The notes beneath the pieces were generated by a model. That model was not told where the DNA came from, did no database searches, and saw only the letters and a list, made by a program, of their open reading frames with translations. Of a stretch of DNA of 48,439 nt, positions 17,264-26,018 are shown in pieces. The stretch's first letter is position 1, and each line of letters starts with the position of its first letter. Position numbers and translations under genes: made by a program. Source of the stretch: Dehalococcoidia bacterium. GTDB taxonomy: Bacteria > Chloroflexota > Dehalococcoidia > GIF9 > UBA5629. The DNA is taken from contig DUEX01000007.1 of NCBI GenBank assembly GCA_011170325.1, positions 1 through 48,439 of the forward strand. Direction: 5' to 3'.

Positions 17264-19033
17264 ATGCCCCTGGCCAAGATACAGGAACCGCCAGACAAAG
17301 GTCTCATCTTGCTGGCTGGAGCTCCCGGAGCTGGGAAGTCTACCTTCTGCCATCAGGTAGTCGTCAACAGCATAGCTGCCGACAGACCTGTCATCTTCGT
17401 TACCAGTGAGCGAAGCCCTGCTGAGGTATTAGGGCTACTAAGCGAGAGAGGTATAGGAGAGCAAGCGGGGCTGAACTTTGTTGACGCCTTCACCGAGACA
17501 GTGGGGCTGACGACCACGCCGCGCTCAAACACAATATATGCTAACTGTGCTGACTTAAACAGCCTGAGCATCGCCATCACCAAACTACAGGAGAGAACAG
17601 GCCAAAAAGGCACCTTGCTTGCCTTCGATTCGCTCACCTCTCCTTACCTCTTCAATGGCGTTGAGGTAGTAAAATTCATGCGGCTGTTTTTGTCAAAGTT
17701 CGCCTCTGAGGGGAACTCGGTATTAGCCTTGATGGATGAGGGCTGCGGCAAGGAGGAAGACCTGGGAGCCATGATGAGCGTCGCCGACGGCATCATCAGA
17801 ATGGAGATAAAGGAGAGCTCAAGGAGTATAAATGTGGTGAAGCACCCAACGGTGACGCCGACGAGAATCGAAGTCCCCGTAGAACCAGAACGAGTTAAGC
17901 TTGCCCAACGGGTGAGCTATCTCGACCCCAATATGACAAGAAAGTGGTCTGGAGCCATGGCGAGACAGCTTGACAAACCCTTGCTGAGAAGGGAGAGCGG
18001 TGACTTTGTAAACTTGTTCTGGGCGAACCTTGCCCATTGGAGCGGCATGCTGTGGGACCCAAAAAGGTTCCCGGTGACGACATACGAGCTAAACAAGGAC
18101 GACCCACGCTCAGCTATGAGGGAGAGAGGAACGCTTTTTCCTTGGTACGTAAGACTTGTCCTGAGTTTATTCATACCCAAGAACTTCAGCAAGGTAAAAG
18201 ACATGGAACAAGCGTCGAAATTCGGCATGCCCTATGGCAGGACTGCACATTGGGAGCGGAGCGGCATCGTGGAATACCTTGCTGACATCTCCAAGACCGA
18301 CGAACACTACTTCAGGGTATACGAGAGCTCCGATTGCTGGGGGTTAGAAGACATCGGCGCTGCGGTGGCTTCTCATCTCCCCCCTCTCTTCGCCGGCACC
18401 TGCGAAGGATTTGAAAGAGAGGGGAGGGAGTGGAACGCTATTGAGACGAAATGCATCGGTCTAGGGGATGCCTACTGCGAATTTAAACTGGTGCCGGGGG
18501 AAATCGGCGGACTGAGAGATTCTCTAGAGAAGGACAGCTCGGTTATTGAAAGGATACATGAACGCTTGATGGAACGCCTCGTGGGATTTCTGCTCCAGGG
18601 AAAGCCTCTTGTGGAAAGACCCAGGTTGGGTAGCCATGTCCACCTTCATGCTGCCTGGCATGCTATGGGTGTCCATCCTCCGGCTGGCGAGAGATATGGA
18701 ATGGCGCTCAGGATGGGCGGTGCCAGGTCAGGGAAGAAAGTCGGTGAACATCTAATGGATGCCGGGCTAAGTAAGGATGAGACGATAAGGCGTGTAATTG
18801 ATTTCCTGGAACACTGCAACGTGGGGAGGGTCACCTTAGGAGAGACGATAAGAATAAAGGAGAACTGTGAGAGCAGCTATACTAGGCTCTTTACCACAGG
18901 GCGCATGGAGCCGTCGTGCTTCTTCACCACCGGTTTCCTTAACGGACTCTTCTCTGCGGTCAAAAACCAGCATGTCAGGGAAACAAAGTGCATCGCTGCT
19001 GGAGACCCATTCTGCGAGTGGGAGATCACGTAG
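17264..19033 (+). CDS. KaiC/RecA-type ATPase fused to two V4R-like sensor domains (copy 1)
   Basis: The 589-aa product begins with a RecA-like ATPase (Walker A GAPGAGKST at residues 19-27; LLAFDSLTSPYLF as Walker B), followed by two repeats resembling the V4R (4-vinyl-reductase/XylR-N) domain. Each repeat ends in a similar Cys pair: ETKCIGLGDAYCEF and ETKCIAAGDPFCEWEI. V4R domains bind small hydrophobic or aromatic ligands, often with a metal-binding Cys cluster. The combination suggests a ligand-gated ATPase in signal transduction; the ligand is unknown. The ATG follows GAGGAGG. There is no DNA-binding domain and no membrane segment. The next gene is a tandem paralogue. Confidence 0.83.
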   Translation: MPLAKIQEPPDKGLILLAGAPGAGKSTFCHQVVVNSIAADRPVIFVTSERSPAEVLGLLSERGIGEQAGLNFVDAFTETVGLTTTPRSNTIYANCADLNSLSIAITKLQERTGQKGTLLAFDSLTSPYLFNGVEVVKFMRLFLSKFASEGNSVLALMDEGCGKEEDLGAMMSVADGIIRMEIKESSRSINVVKHPTVTPTRIEVPVEPERVKLAQRVSYLDPNMTRKWSGAMARQLDKPLLRRESGDFVNLFWANLAHWSGMLWDPKRFPVTTYELNKDDPRSAMRERGTLFPWYVRLVLSLFIPKNFSKVKDMEQASKFGMPYGRTAHWERSGIVEYLADISKTDEHYFRVYESSDCWGLEDIGAAVASHLPPLFAGTCEGFEREGREWNAIETKCIGLGDAYCEFKLVPGEIGGLRDSLEKDSSVIERIHERLMERLVGFLLQGKPLVERPRLGSHVHLHAAWHAMGVHPPAGERYGMALRMGGARSGKKVGEHLMDAGLSKDETIRRVIDFLEHCNVGRVTLGETIRIKENCESSYTRLFTTGRMEPSCFFTTGFLNGLFSAVKNQHVRETKCIAAGDPFCEWEIT

Positions 19034-19170
19034 TCAGACGAAATGCTCACTTCAGGGTAATAAGTAAGACAAGGAGGAAATCAAGTGTCTCTCCAAATTG
19101 TCCTTCGGGCAATCTCCTTTATCTACACAAGTCCTTAGTCACAATAAGTGATACCATGGAGAAAAGAGGA

Positions 19171-20910
19171 ATGTCATTAGCTGAAATACAGGAGATACCA
19201 AAGAGGAGCTTGACCCTGCTGGTTGGGCCCCCAGGAGCCGGGAAATCGACCTTCTGCCATCAGGTAGTGCTCAACAGCATAGCTGCGGAGAGACCAATCA
19301 TATTCGTAACCACCGAGCAAAGTCCCTCCGGGGTCACAGGGATTTTAAGGGGAAAGGGTATGGGAGAGGCAGTGGCGTTGAGCTTTGTTGATGCCTTCGC
19401 CAAGACAGTGGGATTGGCAACTCCGGAGCGACCCGACACCGTAGGTGCTAACTGCGAGGACCTGAACAGCATAAGTATGGCTATTGCCAAACAGCAGCAG
19501 AAAATTGGTAAGCGCGACATTCTCCTCGCCTTTGATTCCCTGACATCCCCCTATCTTTTCAACAAAGAGGAGGTGTTCAGATTCATAAGGCTTTGCCTGC
19601 TGAAGTTCGCCGCTGAGGGGAACTCGGTGATAGCTCTAATAGACGAAGGCTGTGGTAAGGAAGAAGACCTGGGAGCCATGATGAGCGTCGCCGACGGCAT
19701 CGTCAAGATGGAGATAAAAGAGAACTCAAGGGTTATAAATGTGGTGAAGCATCCCAAGGTGGCACCGACCAAGATTGAGACCCCTATGACCTGGAGCCCG
19801 GCGATTGCTCTCGAGGCATTCGACCCTGAGATACTGAAACGAATGTGGGAGCTTTCCTTCAGTGCGCGACCAGGACAAGCCATTAGAACCGAGGTTGGGG
19901 ACTTCGTGAACGTATTATGGAGAATGCTTGCCTTCTGGAGCGGCATGCTCTGGGACTCCAGAAGGTTACCCACAATTGTGTATAACTTTGACCAGGAGGT
20001 TCATGCCAATTTAAGAGAGACAATGTCGCTGGCTCCGTGGCGCATGAGAGTTCTAATGAAGCTATTCATACCGAAGAGCTTCAGCAAGGTCAAAGACATG
20101 AGGAAACTTTCATCAAGCTTCCTAGGTAAGACCTCGAAAGAATCAAGGCAGGGGATTCTTGAATATGTGGAAGAAGCATCCAAGAATGATGAACACTATT
20201 TTAGGATGTACGAGAGTTCCGACTGCTGGGGGTTCGATAACGTGGGGGCAAGATTAGGCTTCCCCGGTATAGGTGCTGTGGCTGGGATGCTGAAAAGTCT
20301 TGAAAAGAAAGAGCGGGACTGGAATACGGTGGAGACAAAGTGTGTTGGGTTAGGGGATCCATACTGTGAAATTAAGGTGGTGCCAGAGAAGAGCGATGAG
20401 CTGAAAGACTTCCTAGAGGCGATAGATAGCTCAGTTGTGGGGAAGGTTCATGACCGCCTGATGGCTCAGCTTACAGGGTTTCTAATCCATGGTGAGCTTC
20501 CACCTGAGAGGCCCAGGCTGGGGAGTGGAATCTCGTTCAATCGCACGCTCATGGTCACCAGCGCACCCGCTCTGTTCAGTGAGAGATACCGCATGGCGCT
20601 GCGGATGGGCGGCGCCAGGGTGGGGAAAGAGGCCGGTGAACAACTGACAAACGCTGGGATGAGTGAGGACGAGGCAATCAAGCGTGCTACCAATTTCATG
20701 GACTACTGTAAGGTGGGGAAGATAACCGTAGGTGAAACGATAAGGATGAAGGAGAACTGTGAGAGCTTCGGATTGGAAACCGGGGAACCCTCATGCTTCT
20801 TCACCACCGGCTTTCTGAACGGCCTCTTCTCAGCGGTGAAGGACCAGCACGTCAGGGAAATAAAGTGTATCGCCGCCGGAGACCCCTACTGCGAGTGGGA
20901 AATCATATAG
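19171..20910 (+). CDS. KaiC/RecA-type ATPase fused to two V4R-like sensor domains (copy 2)
   Basis: This 579-aa tandem paralogue has the same order: Walker A GPPGAGKST, Walker B LLAFDSLTSPYLF, then two V4R-like repeats with ETKCVGLGDPYCEI and EIKCIAAGDPYCEWEI. The ligand pocket regions differ more than the ATPase, so the two copies may sense different compounds. I start at ATG 19171, which aligns with the start of copy 1 and has GGAG 9 bases upstream; ATG 19156 is an alternative. The best ribosome-binding site, AAGGAGG at about 19072-19078, lies some 90 bases upstream and faces a GTG at 19085 in another frame that stops after 17 codons, so a leader peptide or rearranged start is possible. Confidence 0.83.
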   Translation: MSLAEIQEIPKRSLTLLVGPPGAGKSTFCHQVVLNSIAAERPIIFVTTEQSPSGVTGILRGKGMGEAVALSFVDAFAKTVGLATPERPDTVGANCEDLNSISMAIAKQQQKIGKRDILLAFDSLTSPYLFNKEEVFRFIRLCLLKFAAEGNSVIALIDEGCGKEEDLGAMMSVADGIVKMEIKENSRVINVVKHPKVAPTKIETPMTWSPAIALEAFDPEILKRMWELSFSARPGQAIRTEVGDFVNVLWRMLAFWSGMLWDSRRLPTIVYNFDQEVHANLRETMSLAPWRMRVLMKLFIPKSFSKVKDMRKLSSSFLGKTSKESRQGILEYVEEASKNDEHYFRMYESSDCWGFDNVGARLGFPGIGAVAGMLKSLEKKERDWNTVETKCVGLGDPYCEIKVVPEKSDELKDFLEAIDSSVVGKVHDRLMAQLTGFLIHGELPPERPRLGSGISFNRTLMVTSAPALFSERYRMALRMGGARVGKEAGEQLTNAGMSEDEAIKRATNFMDYCKVGKITVGETIRMKENCESFGLETGEPSCFFTTGFLNGLFSAVKDQHVREIKCIAAGDPYCEWEII

Positions 20911-20923
20911 GTATCAACTCGAA

Positions 20924-22045
20924 CTACACCGGGATTGCCAGTCCTATGGCATAAGTTGCTGCCGACGCCAACGCCCCGATAGCCATCATCTCGAGCCCGC
21001 TCCGAACCCAGCTCTTCCTGGTGAAGATGGCTTTACTAGCTCCAACCCCGAAGAGGCTAGCTATACTGGCAATTACAGCGGTTATCACTGCTGGAATTAC
21101 CTGCATGAAAGCGAAGGGCAGGATGGGAATAAGCGATACAATTGCAAATGACGACCCAGTAAGAATAGCCGCTTTAATCGGGGGCCAAGATTCTTCTGAT
21201 GTCAGCCCAACCTCCTCTCCGATAGTATACTCCAACCTCAACTCCATTTCTGAAGCTACTCTACTGGCGATTGCTTCAGCCTCCCGTCCCTTAAACCCCC
21301 TTGCCTGATAAAACTTTACCAGCTCCTGCCTTTCTTCCTCAGGAGTTCTTCTTTTACTAACTCCCTTCCTCTCGCTTTCTCTCTCCGTCACCTCTTTCTC
21401 GGACTTTGATGACAGGTAGGCGCCAGCGCCCATGGATATAGCCCCGGCAACTGCTCCGGCCACACCAGCGATAAGAATAAGGTGACTTTCGGTAACTGCT
21501 CCATAGACTCCAGCCACCAGCGCTAGTATCGAAACCAGACCGTCATTGGCTCCAAAGATGACATCCCTTACCCCACCACCACCTCCCATCTCCCAAGCTT
21601 CCATACCCAAGACCTCTTTCTTAATCCTCTCAACATGTAAACGTTCATCAGAAGCTATCCTAGTCCATTTCTCCGAAGCCGCTGCGTCGCTGAGATTTCC
21701 AGCTTGGATGGCTAGGTCTTCGATACTCTCATCCTCGGCAATTACAGCCCACTCAAAAAATCCCCTGGTGCCTAAAATGCCCATCATGAGGCCGACCCTT
21801 CGGTTCATAAAAGAAGCCCTGGCAGATTTATTGCCTTCACCCCCCAATTCCCGGACTTTCTGTGACCAGTATTCGGAATCCTTAAATTCATTGCCGCTGA
21901 TTTCTGATAAGAGTTGTTTAGCTCTTTCATCCTTGGCCTTCTTGGCAAGCCTTTCATATCCCGTGGCTAGCATAAGCTTGTAGGCACAGATTTTCTTGGC
22001 CGTGCCAAAAAGCGTCTTTCCTTCCCTATCTATCAGGTCGGCCAT
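20924..22045 (-). CDS. Ferritin-like / VIT1 (CCC1) family iron or manganese transporter
   Basis: The 373-aa product combines an N-terminal ferritin-like four-helix domain (about residues 1-150, with acidic pairs such as AEDESIEDLA and SDERLHVERI) with a C-terminal VIT1/CCC1 membrane domain starting at RDVIFGANDGLVSILALVAG and containing several helices. Such proteins move Fe2+ or Mn2+ across the membrane, with the ferritin part sensing or delivering metal. The start is ATG 22045, preceded by GGAGGGGAG; an in-frame ATG 42 bases upstream has no such site. It is convergent with the V4R gene (14 bases apart) and divergent from hpt. Confidence 0.9.
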   Translation of the reverse strand: MADLIDREGKTLFGTAKKICAYKLMLATGYERLAKKAKDERAKQLLSEISGNEFKDSEYWSQKVRELGGEGNKSARASFMNRRVGLMMGILGTRGFFEWAVIAEDESIEDLAIQAGNLSDAAASEKWTRIASDERLHVERIKKEVLGMEAWEMGGGGGVRDVIFGANDGLVSILALVAGVYGAVTESHLILIAGVAGAVAGAISMGAGAYLSSKSEKEVTERESERKGVSKRRTPEEERQELVKFYQARGFKGREAEAIASRVASEMELRLEYTIGEEVGLTSEESWPPIKAAILTGSSFAIVSLIPILPFAFMQVIPAVITAVIASIASLFGVGASKAIFTRKSWVRSGLEMMAIGALASAATYAIGLAIPV

Positions 22046-22237
22046 TGCTATCTCCCCTCCATGAATTATAGCATAAGGCTTGTGCATCTGTGTTCAGCAT
22101 GGCCTCATGAAACCAAGTTGGCGCAGACAAGCCACACACCTCGAAGGATACCTAGTAGGAGTGATACTGCATCCTTTGCCTCTCACTGCTAAAATACCAA
22201 GTACCCAAAATGACTAGTTAACTCCCCAGTATCTATA

Positions 22238-22266
22238 TAGACAAGAGAGTAAGCTAAGGTTATAAT
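22238..22266 (+). promoter_or_regulatory. Strong promoter for hpt, probable leaderless mRNA
   Basis: TAGACA at 22238-22243 and TATAAT at 22261-22266 are separated by 17 bases. The predicted start site at 22273-22274 coincides with the GTG start codon at 22274. No Shine-Dalgarno sequence is present. Confidence 0.7.
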
Positions 22267-22273
22267 CAACCCC

Positions 22274-22792
22274 GTGGCTTCGCAACCTAAGGTCTTGTTC
22301 ACACAAGACGAAATCAAGCAGGCTGTAGCTAGGCTTGCCACTGAAATCAGGCAGGATTATCAAGGTAAGCAGCTCCTACTTATAGGTATACTCAAAGGTT
22401 CCTTTATGTTTATGGCTGATTTGGTCCGCCAGCTCCAGCTACCAGTAGAGGTTGAATTCGTTAAGCTCTCCAGCTACGGTGTCAGCAAGGAAACCTCAGG
22501 CAGGGTGAAAGTTGTGCAAGGGCTGAAGACACCGATAAAGGGCAGGGATGTACTGGTGATTGAGGATATAGTTGACACCGGACTGACTATTTCCTTTCTG
22601 CTGGATTACTTACGGAAGAGAAAACCAGCATCTTTAAGGCTTTGCGCCTTGACTGATAAGCCCTCACGACGCCAAGTTCCACTGACCATCCATTATCTTG
22701 GTTTCACCGTGCCTAACAAGTTCATCGTAGGCTACGGCATCGATTGGAATGAGAAGTTTCGCTATCTCCCCGACATATGTTTCATAGACTAA
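22274..22792 (+). CDS. hpt: Hypoxanthine phosphoribosyltransferase
   Basis: This purine salvage enzyme converts hypoxanthine (and often guanine) plus PRPP to IMP or GMP. The 172-aa product has the type I PRTase signature VLVIEDIVDTGLT at about residues 96-108, the flexible-loop segment KLSSYGVSKETSG and the base-binding end VGYGIDWNEKFRYLPDIC. It starts with GTG at the predicted transcription start. The ade gene follows after 19 bases, so both act in purine salvage: adenine is deaminated to hypoxanthine, which this enzyme recovers. Confidence 0.95.
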   Translation: MASQPKVLFTQDEIKQAVARLATEIRQDYQGKQLLLIGILKGSFMFMADLVRQLQLPVEVEFVKLSSYGVSKETSGRVKVVQGLKTPIKGRDVLVIEDIVDTGLTISFLLDYLRKRKPASLRLCALTDKPSRRQVPLTIHYLGFTVPNKFIVGYGIDWNEKFRYLPDICFID

Positions 22793-22811
22793 TCTATAGG
22801 AGGAACAAGCT

Positions 22812-24509
22812 ATGGGCTTGGCTGAATTGATTTCAGTTGCCCGCGGGGATGCCCCGGCAGATTTGCTGCTCAAGAATGCTCGAATGGTAAATACCTTTGT
22901 CGGCAATATAGAAGAAGGCAATGTGGTTATCTGCGGCGACAGGATTGCTGGTGTCGGCGATTATCACCAGGCTAAAGAGATAATCGACTTAAAAGGCAGC
23001 TACCTGGCTCCAGGACTGATAAATGGTCACACCCATATAGAAAGCTCTATGCTCCATCCAGCACAGTATGCCCAAGCCGTAGTCCCCAGAGGGACTTCGG
23101 CCTTAGTCACCGACCTCCACGAAATCACCAATGTAGCTGGGCTTGAAGGTGTGAGATTTGTTATGGACTGGGCACAAAAGCTGCCCCTGGACATGTTCTT
23201 TATGGCTCCCTCCTGCGTTCCAGCTACTCACATGGAAACGAGCGGCGCTGAAATCAACGCCCAGGACATTAAAAAGGCTCTGAGATGGCAGAATGTTATC
23301 GGACTTGGCGAAATGATGAACTTCCCAGGTGTTATCAATGGCAATAAGCAAGTTTTGAATAAGATAGCCACTGCCCAAGATAAAGTCCTCGATGGGCATG
23401 CCCCAGGTGTCAGCAGCAAGCAACTAAATGCCTACATAGCTGCTGGCATTCATTCCGACCATGAATCGACTACTTTAGAGGAAGGTAGAGAAAAACTAAG
23501 ACGAGGAATGTACCTGATGATACGGGAGGGGTCTTCAGAGAAAAACCTCGATGCTCTCTTGCCTCTGGTCAATGATAAGACATATAAGAGGTGTCTTTTC
23601 GTCGTCGATGACCGGAGTTGCTCCGATTTACTCCGTGAAGGTGACATCGATGCTGTGGTCAGGAAAGCAATTCAGAAGGGACTCGAGCCAGTGAGGGCAA
23701 TACAACTGGCAACTATTAATGCTGCTGAGTATTTCAGGCTGTATGACCGGGGAGGCATAACTCCTGGCTATATTGCCAACCTCATCACCATCACTGACCT
23801 TTCACAATTGGAAATAGACATGGTCTTCTATAAAGGGCATTTGGTAACCAGAGGCGGCAGTTCTCTCCTGCCTCCGCCAGAATCCTCGGCTAAAGAGCTG
23901 ACCGATACCATCCATATTAAGCCCTTCAATGTTGAGGCACTGAGACTGACCATAACTGGGGAAAGCTTCCCAGTCATCGAAGTCATACCTGGCCAGATAG
24001 TCACCAAGAAAAGAGTGGAAAAAGTCAAAGCCAAAGATGGGGTAGTCCTGCCTGACCTGGAACAGGACATATTAAAGCTGGTGGTTATGGAGAGGCACAG
24101 AGCTAGTGGCAATATCGGCTTGGGCTTGGTTAAAGGCTTTGGCTTAAAACGAGGGGCACTAGCCTCATCCATTGCCCATGACTCCCATAATATAATAGCA
24201 GTTGGCAGCAATGACCCAGATATCCTCACGGCAATCAAAGAAATAGAAAGGCTGCAGGGGGGCTTAGTTGTCTGCAGTGATGCTAAAATCTCGGCAGCTT
24301 TACCGCTGCCTATCGCCGGTCTACTCTCGCCGGAGCCTGTGGAAGTAGTTGTCGACAAATTCGAGAATCTAGAAACAGCGGCAGCCGGCCTAGGAAATGT
24401 TCCTCCAGCACCTTTTGCTCTTCTTTCTTTCGTCGCCTTACCAGTGATCCCCGAACTGAGGTTAACTGACTTGGGGCTAGTAGACGTGTTAGCCTTTAAA
24501 CTGATTTGA
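22812..24509 (+). CDS. ade: Adenine deaminase
   Basis: Adenine deaminase hydrolyses adenine to hypoxanthine and ammonia using a metal centre of the amidohydrolase superfamily. The 565-aa product has the metal motif NGHTHIESS near residue 75, LGEMMNFPGVI, HAPGVSSKQLNAY, the HSDHEST motif and the typical C-terminal domain (GLVKGFGLKRGALASSIAHDSHNI). The usual DDR-His/Asn-Pro motif reads VVDDRSCSDLL here, a mild change at a variable position. A good AGGAGGAA precedes the ATG. It forms an operon with hpt. Confidence 0.94.
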   Translation: MGLAELISVARGDAPADLLLKNARMVNTFVGNIEEGNVVICGDRIAGVGDYHQAKEIIDLKGSYLAPGLINGHTHIESSMLHPAQYAQAVVPRGTSALVTDLHEITNVAGLEGVRFVMDWAQKLPLDMFFMAPSCVPATHMETSGAEINAQDIKKALRWQNVIGLGEMMNFPGVINGNKQVLNKIATAQDKVLDGHAPGVSSKQLNAYIAAGIHSDHESTTLEEGREKLRRGMYLMIREGSSEKNLDALLPLVNDKTYKRCLFVVDDRSCSDLLREGDIDAVVRKAIQKGLEPVRAIQLATINAAEYFRLYDRGGITPGYIANLITITDLSQLEIDMVFYKGHLVTRGGSSLLPPPESSAKELTDTIHIKPFNVEALRLTITGESFPVIEVIPGQIVTKKRVEKVKAKDGVVLPDLEQDILKLVVMERHRASGNIGLGLVKGFGLKRGALASSIAHDSHNIIAVGSNDPDILTAIKEIERLQGGLVVCSDAKISAALPLPIAGLLSPEPVEVVVDKFENLETAAAGLGNVPPAPFALLSFVALPVIPELRLTDLGLVDVLAFKLI

Positions 24510-24522
24510 ATAAATTCAAATC
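24503..24522 (+). terminator. AT-rich hairpin at the end of ade
   Basis: A perfect inverted repeat, GATTTGAA and TTCAAATC around TAAA, covers the ade stop codon and is followed by TTAATTGT. It is AT-rich with a poor T run, so it is a weak terminator or mRNA 3'-end structure. Confidence 0.35.
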
Positions 24523-24588
24523 TTAATTGTCTCCAACAACAAGTATAAAGGTGAATTAAGCGACAGGCTTGCAACTGGTACATCTAAT

Positions 24589-24781
24589 ATGGAATATAAA
24601 AGGGGACTGAATACGATTTTTGGGCAAACGGGGCGGGCTACCTAACATACCTAGCAAATATGAAACTAGGATTAACCGTTGTTACACCTGACTCTATGCG
24701 TAAAGAATTTGACGGTATGAAGAATTTGAGCTAGGATATGGATTGAATGATTCGGACCTAAACCTACTGGTAGTATTCTAA
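24589..24781 (+). pseudogene. Frameshifted small gene of unknown function
   Basis: The region between ade and the dehydratase genes looks empty but reads as one short protein if two frameshifts are allowed. ATG 24589 gives MEYK; after the AAAAGGGG run the next frame gives GTEYDFWANGAGYLTYLAN, then MKLGLTVVTPDSMRKEFDG; after about 24721 a third frame gives EFELGYGLNDSDLNLLVVF and TAA. Each piece ends where the next begins. I do not recognise the family. No ribosome-binding site is visible. The remaining bases of this gap (24523-24588 and 24782-24884) show nothing else. Confidence 0.45.
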
Positions 24782-24884
24782 GTAACCTTTGTCCCATTGC
24801 TAAATTGGCCCGTTGTCAGAGCTGTAAACGCCAAAAACTGAAGTAAGAGCAAGCGTAGATAGGTAAAGAGAAAGGCGGTTTATC

Positions 24885-26006
24885 ATGTCTAGTGTTTTGG
24901 AGCAGATGAGTAGTGCTGTCAGTAATGCGCCAGCAGTATTGCAGAAAATGAAAAGGAACACGGGATGCAGAATGATTGGGTTTTTCCATCCCGTCATCCC
25001 TGAAGAATTAATTTATGCCGCTGGGATCCACCCCGTTAGGCTATTCCCATACTTTGATGATTCAATAACTCTAGCTGATTCCCAGCTTCAAACATTCTTA
25101 TGCTCTTACTTAAGGGCTGAGTGGGACCAGATTGTGAAAGGCAAGTATCCATACTTAGATGGCGCAATCATACCTAGAAGCTGTGAGGCGGTAACTTTTT
25201 TGTATCAAACGTGGAGAAGGCATAATCCTTATCAGTTTATTGATTATATAAATGTGCCATGGAAGAGAAGTGAGAACGCTATCAGCTTCTTTGCTAAAGA
25301 ACTCGGCAGGGTTAAGAGAGACCTTGAGAAGTTTACAGGGAGAGAAATCTCTAAGGATTCCTTGTCTAGTGCCATTGAAGTCTACAATAGAAATAGGGAA
25401 CTTCTGAAGAAAGTCCATGACTTGAGGAAAAGTAAACCGCCGTTCATTTCCGGCTTGCAAGCGTATCATGTCGTAATGTCAAGCTTTGTCCTCGATAAGC
25501 GAGAACATAATGGATTGTTGGAGCAGTTGTTGACGGAACTCTCCCGGCGACCACAAAGTCTAAAGGCGGAGGTCAGACTGTTACTATCAGGTGGCTGTGT
25601 AATTGACAGCCGGCTGTGGGGAATGATTGAGTCGGGCAGAGCTATGATTGTTGCTGATGATGTCAACAATGGATCGAGGACATTCTGGCACTTTGTAGAA
25701 GACAGAACAAATGACCCTTTGGAGGCTCTTGCTAAGAGATATGCCACAGTTCCCTGCGGGTTCAATACTTCCATCGCGGACAGGTTCAAGTACATCTCGG
25801 AAATGATTACTGAGTATGAAGCAAATGGCGTAATATTTGCCATAAACAAGAACTGCGAGTCTGAGAAGTTTGTTTATCCTGAGCTAGACAAGAAAGTAAA
25901 AGATAAGCTCCATGTGCCTACATTAAATATTGAGACTGACTATTTAATTGATATGGCTCCACTGCGAACTCGGGTGGAAGCTTTTGTAGAAAGTTTAAAG
26001 GTTTAA
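24885..26006 (+). CDS. 2-hydroxyacyl-CoA dehydratase / benzoyl-CoA reductase-type subunit (HgdB/BcrC-like)
   Basis: This family (PF06050) carries a [4Fe-4S] cluster and performs radical chemistry on acyl-CoA thioesters, either removing water from 2-hydroxyacyl-CoA or reducing aromatic or enoyl-CoA. The 373-aa product keeps the opening IGFFHPVIPEELIYAAGIHPVRL, the cluster cysteines in FLCSYLR, PRSCEAV and INKNCESEKF, and the typical tail YPELDKKVKD-LHVPTLNIETDY. It pairs with the gene 12 bases downstream and the activator after that. The substrate cannot be read from sequence. The upstream ribosome-binding site is modest (AAAGGCGG). Confidence 0.85.
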   Translation: MSSVLEQMSSAVSNAPAVLQKMKRNTGCRMIGFFHPVIPEELIYAAGIHPVRLFPYFDDSITLADSQLQTFLCSYLRAEWDQIVKGKYPYLDGAIIPRSCEAVTFLYQTWRRHNPYQFIDYINVPWKRSENAISFFAKELGRVKRDLEKFTGREISKDSLSSAIEVYNRNRELLKKVHDLRKSKPPFISGLQAYHVVMSSFVLDKREHNGLLEQLLTELSRRPQSLKAEVRLLLSGGCVIDSRLWGMIESGRAMIVADDVNNGSRTFWHFVEDRTNDPLEALAKRYATVPCGFNTSIADRFKYISEMITEYEANGVIFAINKNCESEKFVYPELDKKVKDKLHVPTLNIETDYLIDMAPLRTRVEAFVESLKV

Positions 26007-26018
26007 GGATATTCAGAA

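Noticed and set aside
23828-24583. Antisense open frame of 251 codons opposite ade
   Set aside because: It mirrors a conserved adenine deaminase and has no recognisable motifs or start signal.
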